Translations under genes and position numbers: made by a program
In this document: positions 31,813-44,065 of the stretch, one piece after another
Position numbering within the stretch: position 1 is the first letter of the stretch
Layout: each line of letters starts with the position of its first letter
The notes under the pieces: model-generated
Told to the model about the DNA's origin: nothing
Databases searched by the model: none
Seen by the model: the letters and a program-made list of their open reading frames with translations, nothing else
NCBI GenBank assembly: GCA_037953625.1
Contig: CM075651.1
Span: forward strand, 154,334,001-154,398,000
Reading direction: 5' to 3'
Length of the DNA: 64,000 nt
Source of the DNA: Crotalaria pallida
Lineage: Eukaryota; Streptophyta; Magnoliopsida; Fabales; Fabaceae

Positions 31813-32713
31813 AAAAAATAATAAAACCAAAATTTCTTATTTTGGATCTTAGTGATTTTATATCTAAGTTAGCCTGACACAAGGGATCCAAATCCCTAAG
31901 ACTAAGGGTCTGAGTATATGCAAGGGTGTTATAGTAAATAGTAATTTAGATAATACTAGTTAGGTCCAACCCCGACCAATTGCAAGTAGAGAAAACCCGC
32001 GTCCTGGGCTTTGGGTTTTTTCTGCCAACTTCTCCCCCCTCTTTCAAAACCCAGTCACCAGTTTTGAACTAAAATGGCAGTATACATTGAAATGCCATCT
32101 TAATACACGATTTAGTAACTCCAATCACTACAGAAACCAATTGAACTTCGGATCTAATAAAAAAATGCTTCGATAATTTTTCATAATCACAAAAAAAGAA
32201 AAGGTAACTAATACTAACTTCAAGTAAAAACTGAACTCTTTCAACTTCTAACATTTTTATATTCAATCCCAGTCAAAACAATTGTTGAAAATCAAGACCA
32301 GTTAGCTGACTAAAGAGTATAGTAGAAGTAATCATTGGGGCTTCAAATTGGATAAACAATTTCATAAAAGTGAATTTTTCGGAGGAAATATAAATGTTCT
32401 TGGATAAACTAAAAGGGCAAAGTCTTATTCGCTGCAGACTGGTTGGGACTGAAAACAACCTCTCTGATCCGATGTTATCGCTTGGGAAGCATTATAAGAA
32501 AAAAATAAAATTATCGGCCAGCGACAAGTTAAAGCAGAATTAATCATAAACCACGTAATCCAAATATTAAAACGAGTCATAATCATAAACCAGTGTATTA
32601 AAAAGCAAGAACAACAAAATATCCACCTAGAATAAAGTGAAACTGAGTCCATGGACAAATCTAACACAAAACCAAAATGTACTTAAGGCAGAGTCAAGAA
32701 AACCAGACATCAA
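31813..32713. other. 3' flank of P0 copy 1
   Basis: The part next to 32714 should be the 3' UTR of the minus-strand P0 gene. Short ORFs at 32069-32667 are AT-rich and unsupported. Confidence 0.4.
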
Positions 32714-34718
32714 TTAATCAAATAGATTGGACACAAAACCGTCTTCATCAGATTCTTCAGCAGCCTCTTCCTCCTTCTCTTCCACGGCTGCAGCAGCTGG
32801 AGCAGCTCCAGAATCAGCAGCAGGTGCGGCAGCAGCAACTAGAGCAGCAAACTTGCTTGGATCCTGCATTTACCATAACATTTAATATAAAATAATGGTT
32901 CAATATTTGAGAGTCAGATTATCAAAATTCAAAATGAACGAGGCAATACCTTCAGGTACTCCTTAACCTCATCTGCCTGAGGGAAAGAATATTCAGTTGA
33001 AACAGCAACAGACAGAACATTCTTATAGGCATTGACAAACATGTGTGGTGCAGCAGCAAGGGTTGGGTATGAAATAGCCAATGAAAGAGAAGCTGCTTGG
33101 GAGACACCAACAGCAAACTTCTCAATGAGATCATCCTCAGTGAGATCAAGAACCTCGGGGCTGAACACCGAACCATTATCATAAACAGAAAGGACCACAA
33201 GCCCGTAGGAGAAGGGCCTAATGCCAAGCTTGGAAAGCAATGCAGCCTCAGAAGAGCCAACCTTATCTCCCTTCTTAATGAGTTCCACAGGTGTAATAAT
33301 TTCCACAGTGCCCCTGTTAATCTTGGTGGGAATGTTGAGAACCTGAAATGCAGGGACTAAATGTAAACATGAAATACACAAATTTGAAAATTTCAAGTTG
33401 TACAAGAGCATGAATTCAGACCTGGAAGAAAGAGGTCTGAGAGGGATCGAGCCCTGTGTTGCCTGGAGGAACAACGACATCAATTGGAGCAACCAATCCA
33501 ACACGAGCAGGAGCTCCCACCTGTTACATTTTACCACAATGATCAGATCAACACTTTAACAATAGTAGAGTAAGCACGTAACAATTTGCAGCCGAAAACA
33601 GAATTATTTAACCGATTACAGGAAGTGGTCATTTACAATCAATAAGGCAGCAAAACTAAATAGTAGGAAGGCATAAACACAATAAGACACACACAGAAAT
33701 GCACGATTTACAAAAATAATAGGAAACAACACATCTATGATATACAAAATATATATAATTAGTCCAAGATCACGATGAAAACGCGAATCCTAAATAAAAG
33801 GAGAGAAATAATACTTTAAAAAACTTTGGACTTATTGTTAGCAAGCAAAACAAAATGCTAATATTTATATGGCATTTTAGTTTTAAAAAGTAAAAATAAA
33901 CAATCGTGTATTCAGTTCAGAGCATTAAAATAAAAAAGTGTCCATAATAATAAGATGCTAGTAATAATCAAACTAATTTAGCTGCCATTTCTAATTTAGT
34001 AATTATCTATCTATAATGGTATAAGGATGGAAAAAGTGCTAAATACAAATTAAACAACACGACAACGCAATCGATGACATGTAGAAACACACAATGGCAT
34101 GGAATGACATAATTCGGTGACATCAAATCAGCATGCAATTTAATAGCCATAACAAATTAACATCAACGAATTAATAGCAACTTAACAATAACACTAAACA
34201 ATTACACAGTAATCCGAAAGAGAACAGAATATTAAAAAGAAATAGCGAAGCAGTAACTCTACCTTGTACTTAGCAACCTCCTCGCTAACCTCCTTCAAGT
34301 CACCCTTAGTAAAAATCAATCCAACATTGCCCTAATTCAATTAACAAAACATGAATAACGAAATTACTCCTAATTGCAGTAAACGCAACATAATCGTAAC
34401 CGCAAACAGAATCACAGTTTAAAACTAGAATGGTTAATTAGATAGAGAAGATAACATTACGACGAGAAGAGGGATAAGGTTAAAGAAGGCTTGGTTGGCA
34501 GTTTTCTCAGCATGGATCCTAACGGAACGCTTCATCATAGTGTTCTTTCCCATGAGGACCACAGAGTCGCCACGTAGACCGGAGCGAATGTTCTGGAGCT
34601 GGTTGGAACCGACATTGTCAGCGTTCACAACAAGGATCTGAGTGTACTCATCGAGAAGATTGCATAGCTTGGTGTCATAAGCGGTTTTCTTCTCGGCTTT
34701 GGTGACTTTTGGTGCCAT
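32714..34718 (-). CDS. RPP0: 60S acidic ribosomal protein P0 (uL10), copy 1
   Basis: Five exons on the minus strand: 34461-34718, 34263-34331, 33422-33520, 32950-33342, 32714-32863. All four introns have GT...AG borders and lie between codons; the joined frame gives 322 residues, the plant P0 norm. Start [11 protein letters not shown] is the family start; an upstream in-frame ATG at 34784 would add a hydrophobic 22-residue leader and is not used in this family. The N-terminal L10 domain shows [36 protein letters not shown] and [12 protein letters not shown]; the P0-specific part has [35 protein letters not shown] and [16 protein letters not shown]; an Ala-rich hinge and acidic tail follow. 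P0 sits on 28S rRNA at the stalk base, binds P1/P2 and helps recruit GTPase factors. Oddity: the last residues are [14 protein letters not shown], not the usual GF(G/S)LFD. Confidence 0.95.
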
Positions 34719-34804
34719 TGGGGTTTGAGAGAGAGAGAGTAAAAGGGAAAAGAGAAAAAAGAGGAAGCTAAAAGAGAGGGCCAAGACAAAGCAAAGAAAA
34801 GCGT

Positions 34805-34840
34805 CAAGGCGGACGGCAAAACGGTGCCGTCACTTTAACC
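34805..34840 (-). promoter_or_regulatory. conserved 5'-UTR block shared by both P0 genes
   Basis: A 36-bp segment (plus-strand start CAAGGCGGACGGCAAAACGG) is repeated with two mismatches at 40813-40848 upstream of copy 2. It lies between TATA box and ATG in both genes. Confidence 0.7.
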
Positions 34841-34899
34841 TCCTCTTTTTACAAAGCCAGGAAATGGTGATCGAAGAAGAATGAAAGACGGTGGAGTTG

Positions 34900-34936
34900 A
34901 TATATATAGAGTTGAAGAAGTAGTGCAATTAGGGTT
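34900..34936 (-). promoter_or_regulatory. TATA box and telo-box of P0 copy 1
   Basis: A TATATATA core at 34900-34908 lies about 185 bp upstream of the ATG. The telo-box AACCCTAA (minus strand, 34929-34936) is about 20 bp further upstream. Telo-boxes are typical of plant ribosomal-protein promoters. Confidence 0.7.
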
Positions 34937-34939
34937 CAG

Positions 34940-36011
34940 GGATTCTTGGTGGCTTGGTGCCCACGAAATAGTAACTTCTTTCTTGGTGCCCACGAAAGCG
35001 AAAATTTCCTAGATAATAATGCCTGAGAATAAATAGTAATTTTATTTTCTTTTCTTTTTTTGGTGGGAATTTTTATTTTCCTGATTCAAAAATATTTAAA
35101 ATAGGGATTTCATTTTACAAATCATCATTATGATTCACTTATTAAAAAAACAAATCATTATGATTCAGAATAATATACTGATGGTAGTTTTTTATAAGGT
35201 ATCCACCGGACGCGTAAAGATCACTGAAGTAAATTTTGTTTTTATCAACAAAGTCTTTTTCATACCCACGACCGTGATCGAACCTTCACATCATACTTTA
35301 ATAAACTCAATCATCTATTAACTGTGTTGGGCCTTGTTGATACTAAGGATATTTTTTTGTCGTGCAATGCATTGTTATTTTAATCTAATAAACATTTTTT
35401 AAATGAAATAATCCATAAATTAAAAAAATAAGTTCAAAATTAAAAAAAAAATTAAAAAAATCTTCAAGTCGCTGTTGTGAAGAGTTTAAAAAAATTAAAA
35501 CATTTTACAAATAAATATTTTACAAAGTGAATAGATAAATGATTTGAATAGAGTGAAGATATATAATTGAAAAAAAGTTAATACAATCACTCACGTGAAA
35601 GATAAAATCTCTAAAAATGCTCTCCGATTCAAGGAAAGAGTAAACTATTAATGAGGTAGCAGAATTTGGATTCGAAATAATATATATTGGATTGATTTAT
35701 CATAATCCTTTTTTTTTTATTTATCATAATCTTAAAAATATGCTAAATTTTAAATTTTTCAATCACACATGAATTTGTTGTCGAACTTGCTTGATCTGGG
35801 TATCGAAATTACTAGTTAAATTAAAACAACCTCTTGTTTTAGGGAAAGGTAGAGCAATCTTACTTATATCAAAAGAAACAAAAGGATATACACATTCATT
35901 TATGTAGTTAAAAGAATTGTTAAGCTAATTTATTAGGAAAAAAAATTTGTTTTTCTTACTATAATCTCACTTGATCTGCAAGATACTATTTTTTATTTTT
36001 ATTAAGAATTA
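34940..36011. other. intergenic between P0 copies, with a Helitron-like end
   Basis: GTCGTGCAATGCATTGTT at about 35358 resembles, on the minus strand, a degenerate Helitron 3' hairpin ending near CTTAG|T (35343). No gene. Confidence 0.35.
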
Positions 36012-36401
36012 CTCCCTCCATCCCATTATCTTGGTAAAAGTCAACGAAGTCAACAAAAATAAGAAAATATCATTTTAATACAATGCCTGATTCGATTTTC
36101 AAAATCAAATATAATGTATGATTACAAATTTCAATCACACAACTTTCCATATTATAATTAATGCATATTTGAATATATAATAATAATTGGATGTAATAAT
36201 ATATTTAGTAGATTTAATAATAATAATTGAAAAATTAATGGATCATCAAATTTTCTTTTTTTGATAATTAATTGTATCTTTCCTTACTTATTCAATCATG
36301 AATATAATATACAATCTTTAAGATTTTTTATTTATTATTTTTACTTTGATTTGAGACAAAAAAAAGTACATTTTTTTACCAAGATAATGGGACGAAGGGA
36401 G
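36012..36401. mobile_element. Stowaway-like MITE, 390 bp
   Basis: Ends CTCCCTCCATCCCATTATCT and AGATAATGGGACGAAGGGAG, TA at both sides (36010-36011, 36402-36403). The TIR extends over TTGGTAAAA / TTTTTTACCAA. Confidence 0.8.
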
Positions 36402-36403
36402 TA

Positions 36404-37099
36404 TAAGAATATACTACTCCATAATCGAACATCAATGTAGTACACGTCACTTCTTTATTTACAAACCCAGCGCCATTAGGATATGTGACTTGATGAGTGG
36501 GGTTTTTTAGCCACCCCATTTATAGCTAGTTACAACCCATTAGTTTTTTTAATTTCAATTTTAGTTTTTTTTTTAAAAAAAAAAAATTGGATACAAAATG
36601 AATCATGATCTATAAATCATAACCAACTCATTAAAAATACGGGCCGTAACCGTATAGGTTATCACCGTGCACTTTACAAAAAAAAAAACAAAACATTGCC
36701 AGGGTCATAAGTTATCCAAAAGAATTTTTCTTTTCCACACAGAATTCAGAGATAAGGATTCCCATGCAATTATTATCCTCTATGATGCTTTGGGAAGAAA
36801 AATGTTGATCGTCAATTAGTTCTTTGCCCCTTACTATATGGAAGAAAATCTAAAACGTTCCAAGCCGCTTCTGCATGGAACAATATCATCTATCATCTCA
36901 AATTTGGTATTGATGGTGTTCTTCAAGCTTAAATCATTTGTTTTTCAAGATTTTGAACTCTTAAATTAGGTCACTGTTTGCCACTAGTAATGTAGCATTT
37001 ATTACAATGACTTGACTACTTTCTCACTTGCCAGGAATATATGGTAATCCATTTTAATATAGACAAATGCTAATAAGTATCCTTAATTCATTTGTTAAG
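36404..37099. other. intergenic, AT-rich
   Basis: Nothing recognised. Confidence 0.4.
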
Positions 37100-37336
37100 A
37101 TAGGGCACCTTCTATAAGAAATTTTTGGTCCTATATATAAGGCACTTTATATTTCAATGCATTATTAATTGTTTTGACTAACTATGTTTTTTTGTTATTC
37201 ATTAATGAATGTGAACTTTCCAAGTAAAGTGGAGGGAGTAAAATTGTAATGTTACAATGTATTATCATAAAATTCACAAAACTAACTATTATCCTTTGAC
37301 TGGGGAATTGCTCTTTATATATATGACCGAAGAGAG
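37100..37336. mobile_element. decayed Stowaway-like MITE
   Basis: The right end GACCGAAGAGAG|TA and the inner GGTCCTATATATAAGGCACT match the 15781 and 43754 family. The left end is eroded, so its coordinate is approximate. Confidence 0.5.
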
Positions 37337-37927
37337 TATAATATATAACAATTGAAAATACATTATTTTAGATTATTGAGATACGAAGTATTGCGGATTT
37401 ATAATTGTTGTTCTAAGTATGGAAACTTTAACACCAGCAAAACCCTTTAATATATTGAATACTAAAATCACTAAATCCACTGTTGGCCTCTCCTTGTCCT
37501 TGGAGACATCCCAAACTCTTTGCTGCTGAGTATATAAAACAAAGAGATTTCTGGTTTTAACTTGAAAACATTCAAATTTGTTACTTTATCCTCAAATCTC
37601 AATGAATTCTTTTTTTTTGGTAAACTATCCTCAATAAATTCTGTGTGGAAGAGAAAAATTCTTTTGCTCTTCTTAATTTTTTTTATCGTGAGTGATAATC
37701 CACGACTCTTGACAATGTTTTTTTAAAAGTGCATGAGCACAACTAATTCTGTACTCAATTTTTTTTTTTTAATATAAAATTGGAATTAAAGAAATAAGTA
37801 GGAAAGTATATATCGAACCATAAATAAAATGACAAACTTTATTCAATTTTGGATTATACGAGAGCTTCATTTCAAAATATGACAGGAATAAAGGTGACGA
37901 AACTCTTTAACAAATAACAATACTCAA

Positions 37928-38175
37928 CGATTGCGGTCACAACGATTATTTTTTTCAAGAAGTACATTATGTTAACAAGTAGGCTTACTCACAGACAACT
38001 TTTCATATCATCCTTAAACCATTGTTATATGCTTAATGATTGCAGTCACAGCGATTTTTTTTCTTTCCAAAAAGGCAAATAAGCCAAATACATTAGTAGT
38101 TAACAAAGGCTTACTCCTCACAGACAACTTTTCATGTCATCTTTAAACCATTTGTTCTACATGCTTAATGACTGC
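37928..38175 (+). repeat. diverged direct duplication, about 110 bp each
   Basis: The blocks GATTGC(G/A)GTCACA(A/G)CGATT, TTACTC(CT)CACAGACAACTT and TCATCTTTAAACCATT-like recur in the same order at about 37928-38032 and 38036-38175. Confidence 0.75.
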
Positions 38176-38788
38176 ATTTGGGACTCCGGGTCTCGTAATG
38201 ATGGTTAGAGAAAAGTACCAATATATTCTCAACGGATAAAGTGGTTTTCTTAAGAGTCAAAAAGTGAAAAAATAATTCAGTATTTAACACATCATAAGAC
38301 TTGAAATACATTATGGAAAAGACTTGAAATACATTAAGTATGGAAATCAACTAGCGGGGATATTACACTTCCACTAGTGCAACGCACGGGTATGCAGGCA
38401 ATACTTCACGCTGATTGGAGTCTTTACTCTTTAGGCATTTTATGACTGTTTAATAAACACGAATCCTATACAATTGATAATCATGACAGAATAAAAAACA
38501 GACATATGGGCTATTCCTTTGGTGACGGACTTGCACAAGATTTATCCAGTGCATGGAATGGAAGGGCAAGGCCTTTTAAGCAGGAAGGGAAACAAATCGG
38601 GCCATAAAAAAATAACGACAGAAATAATTTTAACTACCCAAATTTTAAATCAGAAAGGAATGTATTGAAGACAATAACAGCAAAAAAGCACCTATAATAA
38701 CGAAAGACACTGAGTTTATCAAAATCCAACAAAGCAATAATCAAAATACGCTTAAATTAAAGTAGACTCAAGAAAACCAGACATCAAT
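38176..38788. other. 3' flank of P0 copy 2, with a Helitron-like end
   Basis: ACTAGTGCAACGCACGGGTA at about 38372 is, on the minus strand, CCCGTGCGTTGCACTAGT, a sequence seen at plant Helitron 3' ends; no matching 5' end was found. The stretch from about 38640 is probably the 3' UTR of P0 copy 2. Confidence 0.4.
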
Positions 38789-40723
38789 CTATTCATCATC
38801 AAACAGACTGAAACCAATGTCTTCATCAGATTCTTCAGCAGGCTCTTCTTCCTTCTTCTCTTCCTTGGCAGCAGCTGGAGCAGCGAAAGAGATAGTAGGT
38901 GCAGCAGTGGCAGCAGCAGCAAATTTGCTTGGATCCTACATTCAACATAAAACTTTGTAAATAAGAATAACATGATGGATCAGGAATTTAGTTTCCAATT
39001 CATCACAGTGCACAAGACAAATATACCTTCAGGTACTCCTTAACCTCATCTGCCTGTGGGAAAGAATATTCAGTTGCAACTGCAACGGCCAGAACATTCT
39101 TATAGGCATTGACGCACATGTGTGGTGCAGCAGCAAGGGTTGGGTAAGAAATGGCCAATGCAAGAGAAGTAAGTTGGGAGACACCAACAGCAAACTTCTC
39201 GAGGAGATCATCCTCAGTGAGATCAAGAACCTCAGGGCTGAACACAGAACCATTGTCATAAACAGAAAGGACCACAAGCCCATATGAGAAGGGCCTTATG
39301 CCAAGCTTGGCAAGCAATGCAGCTTCAGAAGAGCCAACCTTGTCTCCCTTCTTAATGAGTTCCACAGGTGTAATAATTTCAACAGTACCCTTGTTAATCT
39401 TGGTGGGAATGTTGAGCACCTGAAATGCAGAAACTAAATGTAAACATGGTTTCAATTGGAAAATTTCAAGTTGTACAAGAGCACAAATTCAGACCTGGAA
39501 GAAAGAGGTCTGAGAGGGATCAAGCCCTGTGTTGCCAGGAGGAACAACAACATCAATTGGAGCAACCAAACCAACACGAGCAGGAGCTCCAACCTGTTAA
39601 GATTACACCACAATTTTAAGATTAATATTGCAATAACAAGTGAGCACATACATAACAGCTCAACTTCAATGAATAAGTCAACAGAATCATGAATAATCAA
39701 CAAGAACATCAAATTCATGAAACATAAAAAAGATGCTAGAAAAACACAAACATGTCACCAAACATGGACAAGACAAGGAATTATGCAGAGTTCATAATAT
39801 ATGACAATATATATGAAATGCTACAGAATTAACTTAAATATACAAGTACTAACACCTAAATCAAAACATTGATACAATGCAACTATGCAAATAATCATCT
39901 AACAATGGTGGAATTAACATCTACTTCATATCTTGAAAATCATTTAGGAGTATCCCAAATCACCAGAGACACAGGGCACCAACAAAAAACTATCAAAAAC
40001 ACACTCTAATATGGATAATATTGCAAATTGAACAGTGCTCCACAACCGATTCGACACTCCCAATTAAATACAAAATATTTCAGTGGCATTAGAGTCATTA
40101 AATACAAAACCTAGAAAAACCAATTCAACTTGAAATATCAGTGGCAATAGAGTGATTAAATACAAAACCTAGAATAACCATTTCAACTATTAAGATTACA
40201 AAAAAGACTATATAATCACATTCTTAAGAAGAATACAATAACAACGAGCAGATATCTATAAATCTATATAATAACATTTCAAAGGTACCAAATTAAAAAA
40301 AAAAAACAGTACCTTGTACTTTGCAACCTCCTCGCTGACCTCCTTCAAATCACCCTTGGTGAAAATCAACCCAACATTACCCTAATTCAATAGACAAAAT
40401 AAATTAGAAATACCATTTCCACAGGGACAAAAGAGTAATTAAGAAAGAAAGAGCTAATAACGAACCACAAGAAGAGGGATAAGGTTAAGGTAGGCCTGGT
40501 TGCCAGTTTGCTCAGCATGGATCCTAACAGAACGCTTCATCATAGTGTTCTTTCCCATCAGAACCACCGAATCGCCACGTAGACCCTGGCGAATGTTCTG
40601 GAGCTGATTGGAACCGACGTTGTCAGCGTTCACAACAAGGATCTGAGAGTACTCATCAAGAAGCTGGCAGAGCTTGGAGTCATAAGCGATTTTCTTGTCG
40701 GCCTTGGTAGCTTTTGGAGCCAT
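38789..40723 (-). CDS. RPP0: 60S acidic ribosomal protein P0 (uL10), copy 2
   Basis: Five minus-strand exons of 258, 69, 99, 393 and 147 nt: 40466-40723, 40313-40381, 39495-39593, 39027-39419, 38789-38935. Exons 1-4 have exactly the lengths of copy 1 and all introns are phase 0, so the two genes are tandem duplicates. The product is 321 residues, starting [15 protein letters not shown]. The same L10 and P0 motifs are present ([45 protein letters not shown]). The tail [15 protein letters not shown] keeps the canonical GFSLFD motif that binds elongation factors, with two extra acidic residues. The Ala-rich hinge is slightly shorter than in copy 1. The protein is a cytosolic ribosomal stalk component. 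Intron 3 (39594-40312) is the longest, as in copy 1. Confidence 0.96.
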
Positions 40724-40812
40724 TGGTTACGATGTCTGGGATTCTGAGATTCGGTTAGTAGAAGAAATAAAAAAAAAAAGGAGGAAAATCGAGGGCCAAG
40801 ACGATGCTAACG

Positions 40813-40848
40813 CCAAGGCGGACAGCAAAACGGTGCCGTCGCTTTAAC
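40813..40848 (-). promoter_or_regulatory. conserved 5'-UTR block of P0 copy 2
   Basis: Counterpart of 34805-34840 (plus-strand start CAAGGCGGACAGCAAAACGG), differing at two of 36 positions, while flanking sequence is much less alike. Confidence 0.7.
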
Positions 40849-40866
40849 CCCGCTTTGTTCAGAGAG

Positions 40867-41031
40867 TTAGGGTTTGGGAGAGAGAGAGAGAGAGAAAATG
40901 AACTACAGCGGCTAACGGTGATGCAGGAAGAGGAATGAGGGGTTTATATAGTGGCCAAAAATTAGGGTTTTGTGGGTAACCGATGGGCTTCTGTGTTTTT
41001 AAACCTTTAGACCCAAATTCCCAATGGGCTT
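40867..41031 (-). promoter_or_regulatory. promoter of P0 copy 2: TATA, telo-boxes, site II motifs
   Basis: TATATAAA (minus strand) at 40943-40950; telo-boxes AAACCCTAA at 40867-40875 and 40962-40970; two TGGGCT site II-like motifs at 40984-40989 and 41026-41031. Telo-box plus site II is the usual combination in plant ribosomal-protein promoters active in dividing cells. Confidence 0.7.
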
Positions 41032-41059
41032 CAGCTAGGTTGGCCATGTATTTCTCACA

Positions 41060-42164
41060 CACTCACATTCAATTCAATAAATAATAATCCAAGAATTTTA
41101 ACCCCATTTTATCCCTAAATCTCATTTTTAAAGATAATAACAAAATTATATTTGAAACCCCTTCTTTCTTTTTGTAATGGACCATAATTGATTAGTCAAG
41201 CCGACTTCACAAAGCCGACATAAAGCTAATGAAATATTCTTATATTCCGATCTTGATTCTCGACCATCGTAATCGTTGTTGACTTACCAACAGTAATACC
41301 ACGAAATATTCCCCTTTTTCTACTCCACTTATCTGTCTATCAAGCACAGGTAAGATGCTTATCACAAGGGTTGTGTCAGATATATTCTCTAAACCTTATT
41401 CTTAAGAACTATGTACGTCTTATTCCTCTTTCATTGGGGATATGCAAGATCACGGTCACCTTTGTCAGGTACAACAACCCACCAAACACATCATGGTGTA
41501 TCCGATAATATCGATACATTACACTTTTCATGTTCAAAAAGTTTGAAATACGCATTCTCTCAACTCTCTTTCCTTCAACCTCTTCACCGATGCACCATTG
41601 CGCCGCCATCATCTCCAAACCCATTCTTCTTCGCTAGTACTTTTTTTAGGTTTTATGGTTTTTTAATTTTTTATTTTGTTGGTTTATTGTTTTGTTTTTT
41701 TTTTAATGTAAGTTAGTTATGGTTAGGTTATTTTGTGTTTAAGGTAATGCTTTTGGTTTATAACGTTTCTCTGTGTAAGCATTTTTGTTTATGGATGATG
41801 ATAAATGTTATTTTTGACGAATCAATGTCGAAAACTTACTTTTCCAACACGGAGTTCTTGGAAATAACTTCAAATTTTTTCAATGTGTTACAATTTCGAT
41901 ACCCACAAGTCAGAAAGCAATTTTTAAATAAAATATAATATATAAAGTAATTATAATTTAAATAGGTTAGCCTGATAAATCCAATAGGCTTTTTTATAAT
42001 GCTTGAGTCTGAACTATTTAAATATATAAGTTTTTTAAAAAGGCTAAATCATACTTTTCAATTGCACGAACTGAATCAAACTAAGTCTTAATTAAGCCAA
42101 ACCATAAACCCAATAACAAACCTAGTCTATTGCCCCCGTTACAAGTTATGACTGATATCTTTTT
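41060..42164. other. intergenic, no supported gene
   Basis: Overlapping ORFs on both strands at 41409-41716 match nothing known to me and lack splice or promoter context. The rest is AT-rich. Confidence 0.4.
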
Positions 42165-43230
42165 TTAATGGGCAATAGAAAGTTTTATTGAGAGTTATGA
42201 AGCATACACCAAATAGCTCATAGTTTGACTCTTTGTGTATAAGGTACCACTCCTTTTAAAAGGAACAAAAAATAGAGGTTTATTTAGCACACTAATATAC
42301 GCGTGCGGTTGGATTTATTATCCACACACTCTATTAGAAATTAATAGAATAAAATATTGCCTTTAACATACTCCAAGAGTTAAGGGTTATTGTCTCCATC
42401 ATCTTCTCCATAACTACTTTTTGTTGTTTGAAAATTATTCTATTTATTGTCTTCCAAATTGTCCATAGCACACTACAAGCCAAGTTAAATTACATGCTGC
42501 TTTTGTTTTCTTATTGAACTTTGCCACACCTATATGATTTTCAAAATATCTCTTTCTATCATTTATTGGGACATTTGTTACCTTAAACCAATAATAACAT
42601 CTTTGTCAAAGTCTATACGTAAAGTCACGAGAGAAAAAACATGATTTGTTATCTCTGATTTTGCACTAAAAAAAACACAATTGGTACATTTTTGTTGGGA
42701 CTGGACATCTCCATAATCTCTTGGAGAAGTTTCTGTCTGCTAGGGCATTATGTTGCTGCAAGAATTTGTAAGTGTTTTTTGCTCTATAATTTCCATTTGA
42801 ATTAGACATCCAAGACCAAGAATATGGAGTGTCCTACTTTAATGTGACGTTATCCAAAATCCTGCAAATTTTTTGTGCAAGATTTTCCTCCCATTAAAAC
42901 ATTCTCCTTCTTCAATTTATATCCCATACCATTACCCTTATATCCATTATCTTAACTTACTCATAACCACTTTTCATCTCAAAACAACATATTCGATCCA
43001 TCTCTTACTGCCCTCTTAATCCTTATAAAAAACCAATTAGCCCTTAGCCCATTGTCCCACTTCCTTAATTTGCCTATATCAATCCACCAATATGACATTC
43101 CCCCGTAGCCCTCCCTCTTCTCTAAGCCCCTTAATATATACGTCAACCTCGTACTTTGAGCTTATAACCTTACGCCGCAAAGCCTCCATTTCTATCAATA
43201 TTCTCCAACCCCATATGACTAATATTAATA
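42165..43230 (-). pseudogene. degenerate LINE ORF2 C-terminus
   Basis: Read on the minus strand, short pieces match L1 ORF2 in order: near 43050 a W..I...KEVGQW-like stretch, near 42590 RCYYWFKVTNVPINDRKRYF-like, near 42470 SVLWTIWK-TNRIIF of the zf-RVT region. The element end with T-rich tail then GGGCAATAGAAAGTTTTATT lies near 42170. Stops and frameshifts are everywhere, so it is an old fossil; the limits are approximate. Confidence 0.5.
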
Positions 43231-43299
43231 GTTTTTTTTTAATTTTCTTTTATCAACAGTTAAAAACAAGAAATACATAAACCATAATTTTAATACTCA

Positions 43300-43753
43300 A
43301 TCTTCATCACATCAAATCTTTATGATTTTAAATACTAAAATTAAATTGATTTGTTGAATTTTAAACAACAACAAATTATTATTATTATTATTGTTGTTGT
43401 TGTTATTGCTGCTGCTTAAAATTATACTATTATTATTATTATCATTATTACTATTAGAAAAATGCTATCAAGTGTTAAAGAGTTAAAAATAGTAAAAAAG
43501 AACTATTGGAAAGCGTAGTTTTGATGTTTATGAGAGAAAAATAAAAAGAAATTTGAGATGTTTTTTCTTATTAAAATAATTTTAACAAATATCTTTAAGA
43601 CCCTTACTATTACTATTATCAGGGTTTTCTCACCTCAAAGTGGTTATTATTTATTAAAAAAAATAAAAATATATGTCTTATTATTTATCCGATACATCAT
43701 TTTCTTGAAAATGATAGTAAGCACCTATATTTTTATTTTTTCAATAAATAATA
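43300..43753. other. intergenic with ATT/GTT microsatellite
   Basis: A compound trinucleotide repeat (ATT, GTT, GCT) lies at about 43376-43455. No gene. Confidence 0.5.
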
Positions 43754-44048
43754 CTCCCTCCGGTCCTATGTATAGGTCACATTCTAGAAAGTTTTTTTGG
43801 TCCTAATTATAAGTCACTTTATATTTTCTATGCATCATTTATTGATTTTTCTCTTTTTTGCCCTTATTAATGCTTCGACTATCTATGTGTTTTTTGGTTG
43901 TTCACTAATGAGTGCGAATTTCCCAAGAAAAGTTAAAGGGGTAAAATTGTAATATTACAATATATTCTTATAGAATTCATAAAACCAACCATTTTCCTTG
44001 GTATGTGTAATTTGGTTAAGTATACCCTATAATAAGGACCGGAGGGAG
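43754..44048. mobile_element. Stowaway-like MITE, 295 bp
   Basis: Ends CTCCCTCCGGTCCTATGTAT and AATAAGGACCGGAGGGAG with TA on both sides. The sequence just outside is itself inverted (CACCTCAAAGTGGTTATTAT at about 43630 and ACCACTTTGAGGTG at 44051), so it may sit within an older palindrome. Confidence 0.82.
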
Positions 44049-44064
44049 TAACCACTTTGAGGTG

Positions 44065-44065
<1 letters not shown>

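Noticed and set aside
31860..31925. Possible tRNA-like fold (AAGGGATCCAAATCCCTAAG)
   Set aside because: No complete cloverleaf, anticodon arm or A/B boxes.
34719..34784. Upstream in-frame ATG extending P0 copy 1 by 22 residues
   Set aside because: The family always starts MAPK; the extension is a CT-rich 5' UTR read as a false signal peptide, and copy 2 has no equivalent.
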